DNA of 64,000 nucleotides, taken from positions 2,212,001 through 2,276,000 of the forward strand of contig NZ_CP031555.1 of the NCBI RefSeq assembly GCF_003403095.1, read 5' to 3'. Under the pieces are notes generated by a model. That model saw nothing but the letters and a program-made list of their open reading frames with translations. It was not told the origin of the DNA and made no database searches. Each line of letters starts with the position of its first letter. The stretch's first letter is position 1. Below, one piece after another: positions 37,019-46,346 of the stretch. Both the position numbers and the translations under genes were made by a program. The DNA is from Thalassospira indica (GTDB taxonomy: Bacteria > Pseudomonadota > Alphaproteobacteria > Rhodospirillales > Thalassospiraceae).

Positions 37019-37492
37019 TTATTTCATGGGCTTGGTGACGCCGTCGTCATCAATCACCTTAACGGCAACACCGGACTCCTCGAACATTTCGGTCGATATC
37101 TTCATATCCTGTTCCCAGCGTTCAAGAAAGTCCGGGGTTAGTTTCGATTTGTCGACATAGACCTCGGCGATGCCTGCCTGGATGATGGCGCGCGCGCAAT
37201 CACAGCACGGAAAGTGCGTCACATACAGGGCGCAGCCATCAAGGGATGTGCCGGTGTAACTGGCATTATAAATCGCATTGCGTTCGGCATGTTCGGTATA
37301 GGCGTATTTTTCCGGACGCTGATGGCGGCTTTCGACTTCGTCATCGACCCCGCGCGGAAACCCGTTATAGCCAACAGCACGAATTTCTTTTTTCGGGCCG
37401 ATGACAACCGCACCGACCTGGGTGCTGCGGTCTTTTGACCAGTCTGCAATATGGGCTGCAAGTCCAAGAAAGCGGTGGTGCCATTTGCTCAT
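37019..37492 (-). CDS. Deoxycytidylate (dCMP) deaminase family protein
   Basis: The 157-residue enzyme has the zinc-dependent deaminase motifs: TEHAERNAIYNAS (the HAE site) and THFPCCDCARAII (the PCxxC site). The start at the ATG complementary to 37490-37492 has AGGA 8 bases upstream; a longer GTG start is less likely. The ending SGVAVKVIDDDGV is typical of the family. dCMP deaminase makes dUMP for thymidylate synthesis. It could also be a ComEB-like or tRNA-unrelated paralog, but the sequence fits dCMP deaminase best. Confidence 0.85.
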   Translation of the reverse strand: MSKWHHRFLGLAAHIADWSKDRSTQVGAVVIGPKKEIRAVGYNGFPRGVDDEVESRHQRPEKYAYTEHAERNAIYNASYTGTSLDGCALYVTHFPCCDCARAIIQAGIAEVYVDKSKLTPDFLERWEQDMKISTEMFEESGVAVKVIDDDGVTKPMK

Positions 37493-37777
37493 GAAAAGGG
37501 TCCTGTCTGCGCCGTAAAATGGGTCTGTTGGGCATTCGTTTTTGACCGGCACGTTTCACCGGTACGGGTTCTTTAAAGAAGGTGCTTCTTGTAATTGTCC
37601 AGCGAAAAATCACATTTTTGTAAAGGCATTTAATGAAAAGTCCCTGTTCAAATAGGGGCTGATTGATTATTAAGGGGTTACCCCCAGAAAAGATCAGGAC
37701 GCCTTTTCGTCTCGCCGCAGATGCAGGCCGAAGCGGGAAGGCTCACGTGTAAACCGAATAACAAGAGGTAGTAGCCG

Positions 37778-39199
37778 ATGCGCCGTCAACGTAAGGCGAA
37801 GATCATCGCGACCCTGGGGCCGGCAAGTTCAAAGCCAGAAATCCTCGAGAAAATTGTGCAGACAGGTGTGGATGTGTTCCGCCTGAACTTCTCGCATGGG
37901 GAACACTCAGAACATCTGGCCCGTTTTGAAGCGATCCGTGTCGTCGAAGAAAAACTCGGCCGCCCGATCGGTATTTTGATGGATCTTCAAGGTCCGAAAA
38001 TTCGTGTTGGTACCTTTGCCGACGGTGAAGTTGAACTCACCGCCGGTGATACGTTCAAATTCGATATGGACAAGAAGCCGGGTGACAGCACGCGCGTGTC
38101 GCTTCCGCATCCGGAAGTCTATGCTGCTATCAAGCCGGGTGCTAACCTGCTGCTTGATGATGGCAAACTGCGCATGCGTGTCGAGAAATGCGACGACAAG
38201 TCGGCCGAATGTACCGTCATTACCGGTGGGCCGCTTTCCAACCGCAAGGGTGTCAACCTTCCGGATGTGATGTTGCCGCTCTCACCGCTGACCGAAAAGG
38301 ACCGTGCCGATCTGGATTACGGTCTGGAAATGGGCGTTGATTTCGTGGCGCTTTCGTTTGTGCAGCGTCCCGAAGACGTTGCCGAGGCCCGCAAGATCAT
38401 TCAGGGCCGTGCAGCCATCGTTTCCAAACTGGAAAAGCCGCAGGCAATTGATCACCTTGATGAGATTGTCGATCTGTCGGACATGATCATGGTTGCCCGT
38501 GGTGACCTTGGTGTCGAATGCCCGCCGGAAGATGTGCCGATCCTGCAGAAACGTATCATCAAAGCGTGCCGCGAGGCCGGCAAGCCGGTGATCGTTGCGA
38601 CCCAGATGCTTGACTCGATGGTGTCCAATCCGGCACCGACCCGTGCCGAAGCATCCGACGTTGCGACCGCGATCTATGACGGTGCCGATGCGGTGATGCT
38701 GTCAGCCGAAAGTGCGGTTGGCAAATATCCGCTTGAAACCGTTTCGATCATGGACCGTATCCTGCGCCGTGTGGAGCAGGACGATCTTTATTACCGGATG
38801 CGTGACGCCAACCGCCCGGATCCGGAGCATAACGCACCGGATGCAATCAGTGCAGCCGCCCGTCAGGTGGCCACTACCATCGGTGCCAAAGCGGTTGTTA
38901 ACTATACATCGTCCGGGTCGACGGCATTCCGTGCTGCACGTGAACGTCCGGAAGTGCCAATTCTTGGTCTGACCCCGCGGATTCAGACCGCACGTCGCCT
39001 TGCCTTGTGCTGGGGCGTGCATCCGGTCTTTACCCGTGATGCCACCAACTTTGCCGAAATGGTCGGGATCGCCACCGAAGTGGCAAAGCGTGAAGAATTT
39101 GCAGGACCGGGTGATTCGCTTGTCATCACCGCCGGTGTGCCGTTCGGAACGCCGGGGGCGACCAATATTCTGCGCATTGCATGGGTCGGCAATAATTAA
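37778..39199 (+). CDS. pyk: Pyruvate kinase
   Basis: The 473-residue enzyme transfers phosphate from phosphoenolpyruvate to ADP in glycolysis. It begins RKAKIIATLGPASSKPEIL. Metal- and substrate-binding parts are RLNFSHGEH, MDLQGPKIRVGTF, the active-site IVSKLEKPQAI and the signature MIMVARGDLGVE. The C-terminal domain has TSSGSTAFRAARERP, ending in PGATNILRIAWV. Length fits the bacterial family. AGAGG lies upstream of the ATG. Confidence 0.96.
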   Translation: MRRQRKAKIIATLGPASSKPEILEKIVQTGVDVFRLNFSHGEHSEHLARFEAIRVVEEKLGRPIGILMDLQGPKIRVGTFADGEVELTAGDTFKFDMDKKPGDSTRVSLPHPEVYAAIKPGANLLLDDGKLRMRVEKCDDKSAECTVITGGPLSNRKGVNLPDVMLPLSPLTEKDRADLDYGLEMGVDFVALSFVQRPEDVAEARKIIQGRAAIVSKLEKPQAIDHLDEIVDLSDMIMVARGDLGVECPPEDVPILQKRIIKACREAGKPVIVATQMLDSMVSNPAPTRAEASDVATAIYDGADAVMLSAESAVGKYPLETVSIMDRILRRVEQDDLYYRMRDANRPDPEHNAPDAISAAARQVATTIGAKAVVNYTSSGSTAFRAARERPEVPILGLTPRIQTARRLALCWGVHPVFTRDATNFAEMVGIATEVAKREEFAGPGDSLVITAGVPFGTPGATNILRIAWVGNN

Positions 39200-39230
39200 C
39201 GCAAATGATTGCGTGAAACGATTTTCGATG

Positions 39231-39258
39231 ACGGGCGTCCTTTTGGGGCGCCCGTTTT
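39231..39258 (+). terminator. Terminator of pyk
   Basis: ACGGGCG (39231-39237) pairs with CGCCCGT around TCCTTTTGGGG, followed by TTTTCATTT. It lies 31 bases after the pyk stop. Confidence 0.7.
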
Positions 39259-39562
39259 CATTTGCGCATACTGCCAGAAATCCGTCGGCGCGCAGGTTTT
39301 TCGATGGCAACGGACAGGAGGGGGCATAGACCCCTGTATCGTTAATGTTTTTTTGAGTCTTTGCGCCGATAGTCATTCTGTAATCAAGGCTCTGTCTATT
39401 GATATGTGCCCTTGAGATTAGGTTATGAAAATTAGACGCCTTGTCTGGTTGTGTAACACTGTCAGTTTGGGTTAAGCTGTTCTGACAAAACACAAAAATA
39501 AGGTATCGCAACGTCGATGCCGATACGTCGCCAGGCACGGGACCAGGGGAATTACTGCGATA
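39259..39562. other. Intergenic region of about 300 bases before the DUF2336 gene
   Basis: No gene is supported. The DNA is AT-richer than its flanks and should carry the promoter of the DUF2336 operon. No confident -35/-10 pair was found. Confidence 0.4.
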
Positions 39563-41089
39563 ATGCTGAGTTGGATGTTCAATCGGCAGAAAAATGCGGG
39601 CGATGGGGGGCTTGATGATAAAGCCTCGGCCAAGCTGCGTGATCTGGCCGACACTGTTCGCACCATCGCACCTGAAACGTTTGGATCTGATACAGGTCGC
39701 GTTCAGGGTCGCGCGATTCCCCGCAGACATGTTTCCGAAAATAACGCCGATGCATCGGCCCTTGAACACGCAGCCCGTCTTTCTTCTGAATTGGACGCGC
39801 TGGAAGATGCCGAGGATGTACCTGATTTTGACAGCGACGTACGCATGGATGTGGCGCGCCGTCTGCGTCGGCATCTGACAGATTTGAGCCCGTCTGAACG
39901 ACTTGAAATGGTTGACGAGTTCGTTTCGGCGATTGCCAATATGGGCGACTGTTATCGCCCGCAGGTGATTGCGCTGATCGAACAGGAACTGGGCCATACA
40001 CCATACATGACCCGTCAGGCTGCCAACCGTTTACGTCAGGATATTCAGGCGATTGGCCGGGTATCGATTGCCGATTATATAGAGCTTCTGAGCGATTCCG
40101 ACTTCCTTGATATCATGCGCGGGCGCGGTGAATTCATTCAAACCGCAGCCGAACGTGAACGTGCCGAGCTTGAGGCCGCCGCCAAGGCCCGCCTGATCGA
40201 GCAGCAGGCGGAAAAGGAAAAGGGCGGCTTGCTGAACCGGTTGCTGTCATCTGATGACGCGCCGCGAAACGTTGTGCCGATGACGCCGCATTTTGTTGAA
40301 AAGACCGCAAAACCAAAGGTGCCGGAGAACGATATCCTCGGTGGTCAGAATCGCATTTCACGTCAGGCCCAGCGCCGTATTGCCCATTTCATCATGGCGT
40401 CCCTGTTTGACACGCTGGTCGAGCAGGGCCGGATGCGGACTGAGGTTGCCCGCGCGTTGCGCCAGTCGGTCCGTCAGCGGATTGAAAAGGCCCGTTTTGA
40501 AAACCGGGTGCCGATGCCGTCGCGTGATAGAGACATGGATGTCGAGATCGCAGACAATGAAATGGTCGAAAACGATGTCATCGAGGCAACAGATGCCAAG
40601 ATGACGATTGACCAGTATGTGCTTGATGCCCTGTCGCGCAATGATGATGCGCTGGTGGTGCAGGCACTTGCCCATTACGCGCAAATTCGCGCCAATGCCG
40701 TTTCCAAAATCCTTGATTCCGGCAGTGCCCGGGCGATCACAGCCCTTGCATGGCGGGCAGGGATGACCGCACCGGCGGCTGTTGTTTTGCAGATCAGCAA
40801 CGGTATCCCGGAATCGGCAATCGAAAGTCCGGCGGCCGGTGGTCGTTTTGCAATGGCAGCTGCCGATATGGACTGGTATATCGATTTCTTTAGCGACATG
40901 AAGCCGGTGGCTTCGCGCATGAAGGTCGAAAAAGAAAGCGAACCTGCGCCGGCATCTGCACAGACAGCAAAGCCAACCGGCAGGACCATGTCGCGCGGCC
41001 AGGGACTTCGACCGCGCAGCGGGCGCAACAGTGGCGGGCTCGAGGGGCTCGTCTCTGACAGGCGGTCCAAAGGTCTCAAAGAGGACTGA
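39563..41089 (+). CDS. DUF2336 domain-containing protein
   Basis: The 508-residue soluble protein has a long, charged, mostly helical sequence without signal or membrane segments. Recognisable parts are RMDVARRLRRHLTDLSPSERLEM, then a coiled-coil-like AERERAELEAAAKARLIEQQAEKEKG, and the C-terminal ARNDDALVVQALAHYAQI-like block (SRNDDALVVQALAHYAQI), which fits the DUF2336 helical repeats. The C-terminal 60 residues are disordered and basic (GRTMSRGQGLRPRSGRNSGG). The family is alphaproteobacterial and its role is unknown. It is followed 5 bases later by another unknown gene. Confidence 0.65.
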   Translation: MLSWMFNRQKNAGDGGLDDKASAKLRDLADTVRTIAPETFGSDTGRVQGRAIPRRHVSENNADASALEHAARLSSELDALEDAEDVPDFDSDVRMDVARRLRRHLTDLSPSERLEMVDEFVSAIANMGDCYRPQVIALIEQELGHTPYMTRQAANRLRQDIQAIGRVSIADYIELLSDSDFLDIMRGRGEFIQTAAERERAELEAAAKARLIEQQAEKEKGGLLNRLLSSDDAPRNVVPMTPHFVEKTAKPKVPENDILGGQNRISRQAQRRIAHFIMASLFDTLVEQGRMRTEVARALRQSVRQRIEKARFENRVPMPSRDRDMDVEIADNEMVENDVIEATDAKMTIDQYVLDALSRNDDALVVQALAHYAQIRANAVSKILDSGSARAITALAWRAGMTAPAAVVLQISNGIPESAIESPAAGGRFAMAAADMDWYIDFFSDMKPVASRMKVEKESEPAPASAQTAKPTGRTMSRGQGLRPRSGRNSGGLEGLVSDRRSKGLKED

Positions 41090-41094
41090 GTGCC

Positions 41095-42078
41095 ATGAGC
41101 AGCAATCACGGCATCTCTTATGACGGGCTGAAACATGCCCTTACCATCAAGGAAAGCTATCTGTCTGGCGAGCCGCTTACCGTGACCGGGGCGGCCAAAC
41201 AGCAGCGCCTGTTGATGCCGGAACATTTGCTGAGCAATGATCTTGCCCTGATGCAATATGACGATCCGCTGGCCCTTGCCGTGATCGCAACCAGGGATCC
41301 GGAAAGCCCGATGGCCTTGGCGGCTGCGATCCGTATGGGGCCGCATGCCAAATGCAAGGAACTGATCACCGGGGTCTTTGAAGTCGTTTCCGAAGCAACC
41401 AAGCATGAACTGGTTGCCGATTGCGCCAAACTTCTGACCAAGAACGCATTCAGCCCAGAAGCATTCCATCTTGTGCGCACGCGCGCCTCAAATCACGTTG
41501 TGGAAATCCGCGAAGCCTATCGCCGGGCGATGGGGGATAACCTGCGCGCATTGCTGGATGGCAAGATGGCTGCGCGCGAGTTTGTCGAGGAATTCATCGA
41601 ACTCGCATCAAATGGCAACCTTAGGATTGATATCTATCGCCGTCTGGTGATGAAGCTGATGCGCTCAGACGCAGTGCGGCCAAGTGTGAAATTCATGCTG
41701 CTGGAACGCCTTGATCGTTTTCCACAGATGGTAAAGCTTCAGATCGTCAATGAAGTCAATTCCGCACCCGATACGCCGGAATACCAGACCCTGAAGCAGG
41801 AATTGCGCTGGATCTACGAGGCAAAGCAGAAACAGCAGCTGCCACATGCCAAACAAACGCCGATTAATGCATCGGGCAATGCGGATGCATCCGGGCCGCG
41901 TATCACGGCGGCCGATCTTGTCGGGCGGTCACAGATCGATTTCGGGGCGGCTGCGGGCATGCATCGCCGCAACAGCATCATCAAACCGGCCGAGCCGACT
42001 TTGAAGCGCAATGCGACGCCGAGCATTATGACCAGCGGCGGCTTCAGCACGCGCGAACTGTCTTCCTGGCTTAACTAG
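41095..42078 (+). CDS. Unknown helical protein, partner of the DUF2336 gene (327 aa)
   Basis: The 327-residue soluble protein is predicted mostly helical and starts 5 bases after the DUF2336 stop, so the pair is an operon. Features are YDGLKHALTIKESYLSGEPL at the N-terminus, ALAVIATRDPESPMALAAAI and FVEEFIELASNGNLRIDIYRRL. The C-terminal 70 residues are polar and probably disordered (SGPRITAADLVGRSQIDFGAA). No signal peptide or membrane segment. I do not recognise a domain. Confidence 0.6.
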   Translation: MSSNHGISYDGLKHALTIKESYLSGEPLTVTGAAKQQRLLMPEHLLSNDLALMQYDDPLALAVIATRDPESPMALAAAIRMGPHAKCKELITGVFEVVSEATKHELVADCAKLLTKNAFSPEAFHLVRTRASNHVVEIREAYRRAMGDNLRALLDGKMAAREFVEEFIELASNGNLRIDIYRRLVMKLMRSDAVRPSVKFMLLERLDRFPQMVKLQIVNEVNSAPDTPEYQTLKQELRWIYEAKQKQQLPHAKQTPINASGNADASGPRITAADLVGRSQIDFGAAAGMHRRNSIIKPAEPTLKRNATPSIMTSGGFSTRELSSWLN

Positions 42079-42121
42079 GGTTCAGACCCTGAGCTTTGCT
42101 GCCGATACGCTTTGCGATTGG

Positions 42122-42436
42122 CTAGCTCAGCATCTGTGATGTCGCGGTGTTTGCCGGGACATGAACATGCAGGCCAGCCTGTTTTTCCAGATATACGGTG
42201 CAAATCACGCGCACAAGCGATGCGAAATTCGGGATGTCACCGCGTTGGGCGACGACCTCGTCGTGGATTTTGCCGAGAAACTGCGGGGTGCTGAAACCTT
42301 CACCCGCGGCGATTTCATCAAGAATCTGCCAGAAACGCAGCTCCAGGCGCAGGCTTGTGACAACACCATTGATCCGTACAGACCGGCTGACAGACTGATA
42401 AAGTTCCGGGTCAGTTCCAGAATATATCTGACACAT
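42122..42436 (-). CDS. Ribbon-helix-helix (RHH_4) domain protein
   Basis: The 104-residue protein matches the RHH_4 family: SVRINGVVTSLRLELRFWQILDEIAAGEG, followed by FLGKIHDEVVAQRGDIPNFASLVRVICTVYL. The basic SRSVRINGVVTSLRLE strand resembles the DNA-contacting strand of ribbon-helix-helix proteins. It is a probable small DNA-binding regulator. AAGGG lies upstream of the ATG. Targets unknown. Confidence 0.82.
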   Translation of the reverse strand: MCQIYSGTDPELYQSVSRSVRINGVVTSLRLELRFWQILDEIAAGEGFSTPQFLGKIHDEVVAQRGDIPNFASLVRVICTVYLEKQAGLHVHVPANTATSQMLS

Positions 42437-42517
42437 TTGAACGCCCTTTCCTGTTTGTGCCGCTGTTACGAGATGTGCAGCGGTTTTCTTTTTGTTTGGC
42501 GCAATGGTCGATCAAAT

Positions 42518-42548
42518 GGCGCCCAAACGCAATCACCGTTTGGGCGCC
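42518..42548 (-). terminator. Possible terminator-like hairpin after the DJ-1 gene
   Basis: GCGCCCAAACG and CGTTTGGGCGC form an 11-bp stem with a 7-base loop. On the minus strand only CATTTG follows, so a poly-T tract is weak. Confidence 0.45.
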
Positions 42549-42554
42549 GATGAG

Positions 42555-43136
42555 TTACAAATTGATTTCAGTGCCAAGAACCTTGAGGAAGGCGGCCATC
42601 CATTTCGGATGTGCCGGCCAAGCCGGTGCGGTTACCAGATTGCCGTCGATGCAGGCATCATCAATAGCAATGTCGGCATAGGTGCCGCCGCCAAGTTTGA
42701 CTTCCGGTGCGCAGGCCGGATAGGCGGAAACCTTGCGACCCTTGATGATATCGGCTGCTGCAAGAAGTTGCGCGCCATGGCAGACAGCAGCGATCGGTTT
42801 GTTGGCGGCATGGAAATCACGCACCAGACGAATGACATCTTCGTTCAGACGCAGATATTCCGGTGCACGACCGCCGGGGATGACAAGCGCGTCATAGTTT
42901 TCGGCACGGGCCGTCGCAAAATCGGCATTCAGGGCAAAGTTGTGGCCGCGCTTTTCGCTATAGGTCTGATCACCTTCGAAATCATGGATGGCCGTTGCAA
43001 CCGTATCGCCGGCATTCTTGTCCGGGCAAACGGCGTCGACATGATGGCCAACCGCAAGCAATGTCTGAAACGGCACCATGGTTTCGTAATCTTCGGCATA
43101 GTCGCCGGTAATCATCAGAATTTTTTTCGCAGACAT
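42555..43136 (-). CDS. DJ-1/PfpI family protein
   Basis: The 193-residue protein has the DJ-1/PfpI fold: [23 protein letters not shown] at the N-terminus, [16 protein letters not shown], then the nucleophile elbow [17 protein letters not shown] with Cys in VCHG. Related proteins act as chaperones, deglycases or proteases; the specific activity is not clear. A possible hairpin terminator lies behind the stop. Confidence 0.9.
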   Translation of the reverse strand: MSAKKILMITGDYAEDYETMVPFQTLLAVGHHVDAVCPDKNAGDTVATAIHDFEGDQTYSEKRGHNFALNADFATARAENYDALVIPGGRAPEYLRLNEDVIRLVRDFHAANKPIAAVCHGAQLLAAADIIKGRKVSAYPACAPEVKLGGGTYADIAIDDACIDGNLVTAPAWPAHPKWMAAFLKVLGTEINL

Positions 43137-43280
43137 GTTTTATCCTCCCGCTTGTTTTCATTTGCCGCTTTTGGGCAAGGGCAGGGAACTATACGCCTGA
43201 TGCAAGCTGGGCGGGTAACAGCGGGGTACTACGTGCGAGGAAGTTGACGTGGTGTACGTTGTGGCGTCCGTCACCCGAAC

Positions 43281-43308
43281 AAAAAAAGAGGCCCGTCTGG
43301 GCCTCTTT
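43281..43308 (-). terminator. Terminator of the MscS gene
   Basis: AAAGAGGCCCAGACGGGCCTCTTTTTTT on the minus strand has stem AAGAGGCCC / GGGCCTCTT with an ACG-type loop (AGAC). It is followed by a seven-T run. Confidence 0.9.
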
Positions 43309-43334
43309 CGAAATGCGGTTTTGTGAAAAAGAGA

Positions 43335-44303
43335 TCAGCTTTTGGATGCTGCCGGCTTTTTCTCAGCCGTGGTTTTGGCCGCCGTTTTCGATGCGGTTGA
43401 CCGTGAACGGGTTGCCGGTTTCTTTGCCGCAGGTTTGGCTGCCGGCTTTGCAATGGATTTTGCGGTGCTTGCGGTTTCTGCACTTTCGATCACGTGCAGG
43501 TCGCGCTGCGGGAAGGGAATAGAGAAACCGGCCGCTTCGAGCTCCGTTTTCGATTTACGGGTCAGATCGAAGAAGGTCGGCCAGAATTCACTGGTTGCAA
43601 CCCAGCCGCGTGCGGTCAGATCAACCGAGCTTTCGCCAAGGGTGGCGACAAAGCTCATCGGTTCCGGATCCTTCAGTACGCGTTCATCGGATGCGACAAG
43701 GTTTTTAAGGAATTCGAGGGCCGCATCAACATCGTCATCATAGGCAATGCCAACCTTGATATCGAGGCGGCGGGTTGGATTGCGCGAATAGTTTTTGATC
43801 GCGCTATTCCAGATTTGCGAGTTCGGGGCAGAAATAAACACACCATCCGGCGTTTTGAGCAAGGTGGTAAACAATGTTATTTCAACAACGGTGCCTGAAA
43901 TCGAACCAGCTTCGACAAATTCGTCAATCTTGAGCGGACGCAAGATCAGGATCATGACACCGGCGGCAATATTTGATAGTGTACCCTGCAGGGCAAGACC
44001 AATTGCCAGACCAGCGGCACCAAGAACGGCGATGATGCTGGTTGTTTCGACGCCGAAGTTCGACAGAACGGCGACGATGACGAAAATCAAGATCACGTAA
44101 CGTACAATGCTTGATGCAAGCGGCTTTAAAGTCGCATCAACAAACTTTGTATTCTTTAGGGAATGGCGGACCAATGCTGCCGCCCGGCCGGCGGCCCACC
44201 AGCCGACGATTAGTATCAGGATAGCGCCAAGCAAATCGAGGCCAAAGCCCAGTGCAAATCCTTTAAGCATTTCTGTGATGGTCGCTACATCGGTTTCAAT
44301 CAT
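43335..44303 (-). CDS. MscS family mechanosensitive channel with a basic Ala/Lys-rich tail
   Basis: The 322-residue channel has three N-terminal helices (LGFGLDLLGAILILIVGWWAAG; IVRYVILIFVIVAVLSNF; TTSIIAVLGAAGLAIGLALQ). The pore helix with AVLGAAGLAIGLALQGTLSNI is characteristic, then the beta domain (FVEAGSISGTVVEITLF and FISAPNSQIWNSAIKNYSRN). The core is about 275 residues. The last 45 residues are a histone-H1-like tail (KPAAKPAAKKPATRSRST and further Lys/Ala repeats) that is not part of the family fold. It releases solutes on osmotic downshock. Confidence 0.92.
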   Translation of the reverse strand: MIETDVATITEMLKGFALGFGLDLLGAILILIVGWWAAGRAAALVRHSLKNTKFVDATLKPLASSIVRYVILIFVIVAVLSNFGVETTSIIAVLGAAGLAIGLALQGTLSNIAAGVMILILRPLKIDEFVEAGSISGTVVEITLFTTLLKTPDGVFISAPNSQIWNSAIKNYSRNPTRRLDIKVGIAYDDDVDAALEFLKNLVASDERVLKDPEPMSFVATLGESSVDLTARGWVATSEFWPTFFDLTRKSKTELEAAGFSIPFPQRDLHVIESAETASTAKSIAKPAAKPAAKKPATRSRSTASKTAAKTTAEKKPAASKS

Positions 44304-44528
44304 TTGAACCTCGTCCGCTCCGTGTCATAATTGTGTTGATTGCCAACCATACTTCTGTATGAGAGGATTAGCATTACAGGTTTGAGTGCGCTTGAAAAGT
44401 AGGACGCCAACACCATTTTTTACAGATGGCTGGAACAAACCAGAATTCTGTTCGTTTAAGACCATAATTCCACCATCATTGGTGTTAAGTTATTAGCTGA
44501 AGAACAACCTTAATGACAGGGGTAAGAC

Positions 44529-45428
44529 ATGCAGATCAATCCGAAAATTCTTTGTGCTCTTGGTGGCGTTGCGCTTCTGAGTGCATGTAGCAGTGTGGAC
44601 AATAGCGGCACCGCGGTACCTTACGGCGGTAACCCGTTCACCTACAGCAGCTCGGTCTCGTCTGCGCTCTCGTCCGAAGAGCCGACCACTGACTTCGGTA
44701 AAGCGCTTAAGGCCGAATATCTTGCATACGCACAGCGCGAAGCTGACGAATGGTATGACTTCTTCGATGCCGACTTCTTTGCGAAGAAAGCCGGTCGCGT
44801 GAGCGGTGACACCATCGTTCTTCCGGAAGATCCGGCAAACTGGCGCTTCTCTGATGAGGAAATTGCACAGAAACGCGCCGTCCGTGACGAACTTCTGGCC
44901 CTTCTTGATGACGGCAAGCGCGAAGCAATGCCGGCAACCGCAGCGATCGCACAGTCTCGTTATGACTGCTGGGTCGAGGAAAGCGAAGAAGGCTGGCAGA
45001 CCGAGCTGATCAGCCAGTGCTGGAAAGATTTCGAAGCTGCAATGTCTGAGCTGCGTGCAGAACAGCCGGCCGTTGTTGTAGCCCCGGTTGCCGCTGCTGA
45101 GCCGCGTCTGTTCACCATCTTCTTCGATTTTGACAGCGTTGCGATCACCCCGGTTTCCGAGCGTGTTCTTGATGCAGCTGCTGAGCAGTGGGCATCCTCG
45201 ATGGGTGACATCACCGTCGTTGGTCACGCTGATGCTGCCGGTCCGGCAGCCTACAACCTGCGTCTGTCCGAGCGTCGTGCCGCAGCAGCCCTTAGCGAGC
45301 TGACCGGTCGCGGTGTGAAAGGCGACATGGTTTCGCAGGATGCTGTTGGTGAAGGCGATCTTCTGATCCCGACTCCGGATGGTGTTCGCGAGCCGCGTAA
45401 CCGTCGTGTGACGATTTCTGTCGACTAA
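44529..45428 (+). CDS. OmpA-like lipoprotein (peptidoglycan-binding domain)
   Basis: The 299-residue lipoprotein has lipobox LLSAC, with lipidated Cys20. A helical middle part of about 170 residues is followed by a C-terminal OmpA-like domain (TIFFDFDSVAITPVSERVL, VVGHADAAGPAAYNLRLSERRA, EPRNRRVTISVD). The domain carries the Asp and Arg residues that bind meso-diaminopimelate of peptidoglycan. It therefore anchors the outer membrane to the cell wall. The gene is divergent from mscS and has its own terminator. Confidence 0.92.
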   Translation: MQINPKILCALGGVALLSACSSVDNSGTAVPYGGNPFTYSSSVSSALSSEEPTTDFGKALKAEYLAYAQREADEWYDFFDADFFAKKAGRVSGDTIVLPEDPANWRFSDEEIAQKRAVRDELLALLDDGKREAMPATAAIAQSRYDCWVEESEEGWQTELISQCWKDFEAAMSELRAEQPAVVVAPVAAAEPRLFTIFFDFDSVAITPVSERVLDAAAEQWASSMGDITVVGHADAAGPAAYNLRLSERRAAAALSELTGRGVKGDMVSQDAVGEGDLLIPTPDGVREPRNRRVTISVD

Positions 45429-45453
45429 TCACCGACATTTACCAAATCTTTGG

Positions 45454-45487
45454 CAACGAGGTGGCATAATGCCACCTCGTTGTTTTT
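45454..45487 (+). terminator. Terminator of the OmpA-like lipoprotein gene
   Basis: CAACGAGGTGGC and GCCACCTCGTTG form a 12-bp stem with an ATAAT loop, followed by TTTTT. Confidence 0.92.
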
Positions 45488-45598
45488 CTATGTGGTTTTG
45501 ACGATCTGGCGATTTTTGGCGGAAACAGGTGTTGAATTTGGGATTAATGTGAATAATCTCTGGATTGTATTCCTGATTTAAGTGAGAGGCGGGGACAA

Positions 45599-46252
45599 AT
45601 GCTGAAGGCCATCAAGACGGTCTTTTCGCGGCGCTCGGGGGGCGTTGCTCTTGCAGTTGCCACACTGGCAGTTGCAACCATGTCGGTCTTGCCGACTGCG
45701 CGCGCGGCAGACAAAACACCGGTCGTTCCGTTTGAACGTTATTTCGCTGACTTGCGCGGCGACGGAAAGACCCTGCGATTCAACGCGTTCTCCGGTGAAA
45801 TTCCGGGCACGCGAATCAAGGAACTTCTGCGTTCTGGCCAGGTCATCGGGGATCGTATCCTGCTGGCAGAGGATGTCGCGGTTTATTTCCCGGATGGTTA
45901 CATTGTCCAGTCGCAAACGAACTTTGCGAAATATGTGCCGAAATACGGTGTGAAGCCGAGTGAGGTTTCCGGTCGCGACGATCTGGTTGAAAATCCGCGG
46001 TATGCCCTGATCAATCGTTTCGATGTTATTTTGGGTCGCGAATGCGCGCGCACCGAATATGCCAATGGATTTGCTGCCCTTCGCATCAAGCCGGATGGTG
46101 TGATGTCACTGGTGCTCGAAACAGCTGGTCACTTTGACACGATTGTTGATGAGCAAACCACGGCATACACCGTGACCAGTGCCGTGCAGCCGGTGTTTAT
46201 CGGCAACCAGGGCCTTGTCCCGGATCTGATTGCGCAGTGCGGGCTCAGCTAA
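45599..46252 (+). CDS. Secreted hypothetical protein (217 aa)
   Basis: The 217-residue protein has a signal peptide (SGGVALAVATLAVATMSVLP, cleavage after ARA near residue 36). The periplasmic part has PFERYFADLRGDGKTLRFNAF and SGRDDLVENPRYALINRFDVI, and it ends in IAQCGLS. Two cysteines (GRECART and AQCGL) may form a disulfide. GGGGA precedes the ATG. I do not recognise a family. A terminator lies behind it. Confidence 0.6.
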   Translation: MLKAIKTVFSRRSGGVALAVATLAVATMSVLPTARAADKTPVVPFERYFADLRGDGKTLRFNAFSGEIPGTRIKELLRSGQVIGDRILLAEDVAVYFPDGYIVQSQTNFAKYVPKYGVKPSEVSGRDDLVENPRYALINRFDVILGRECARTEYANGFAALRIKPDGVMSLVLETAGHFDTIVDEQTTAYTVTSAVQPVFIGNQGLVPDLIAQCGLS

Positions 46253-46279
46253 GCTTTTCAAAGATGTTTTGAAACGACA

Positions 46280-46310
46280 AAGGCACCGGATGATCCGGTG
46301 CCTTTTTTGT
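46280..46310 (+). terminator. Bidirectional terminator after the secreted protein gene
   Basis: AAGGCACCGGA and TCCGGTGCCTT form an 11-bp stem with a TGA loop and TTTTTT on the plus strand. It also lies before the convergent CoA-binding gene. Confidence 0.9.
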
Positions 46311-46346
46311 TGTCGTAATGCAATGGCGTCCTGTCGGACTGGTACT

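Noticed and set aside
38702..39997. A 431-codon open frame on the minus strand across the end of pyk and the DUF2336 start
   Set aside because: Antisense to pyruvate kinase and to the next gene, with Cys/Arg-rich composition not typical of real protein. No start site support.
42161..42553. A plus-strand frame opposite the RHH_4 gene
   Set aside because: The minus-strand RHH_4 protein is clearly recognisable, so the plus frame is a shadow.
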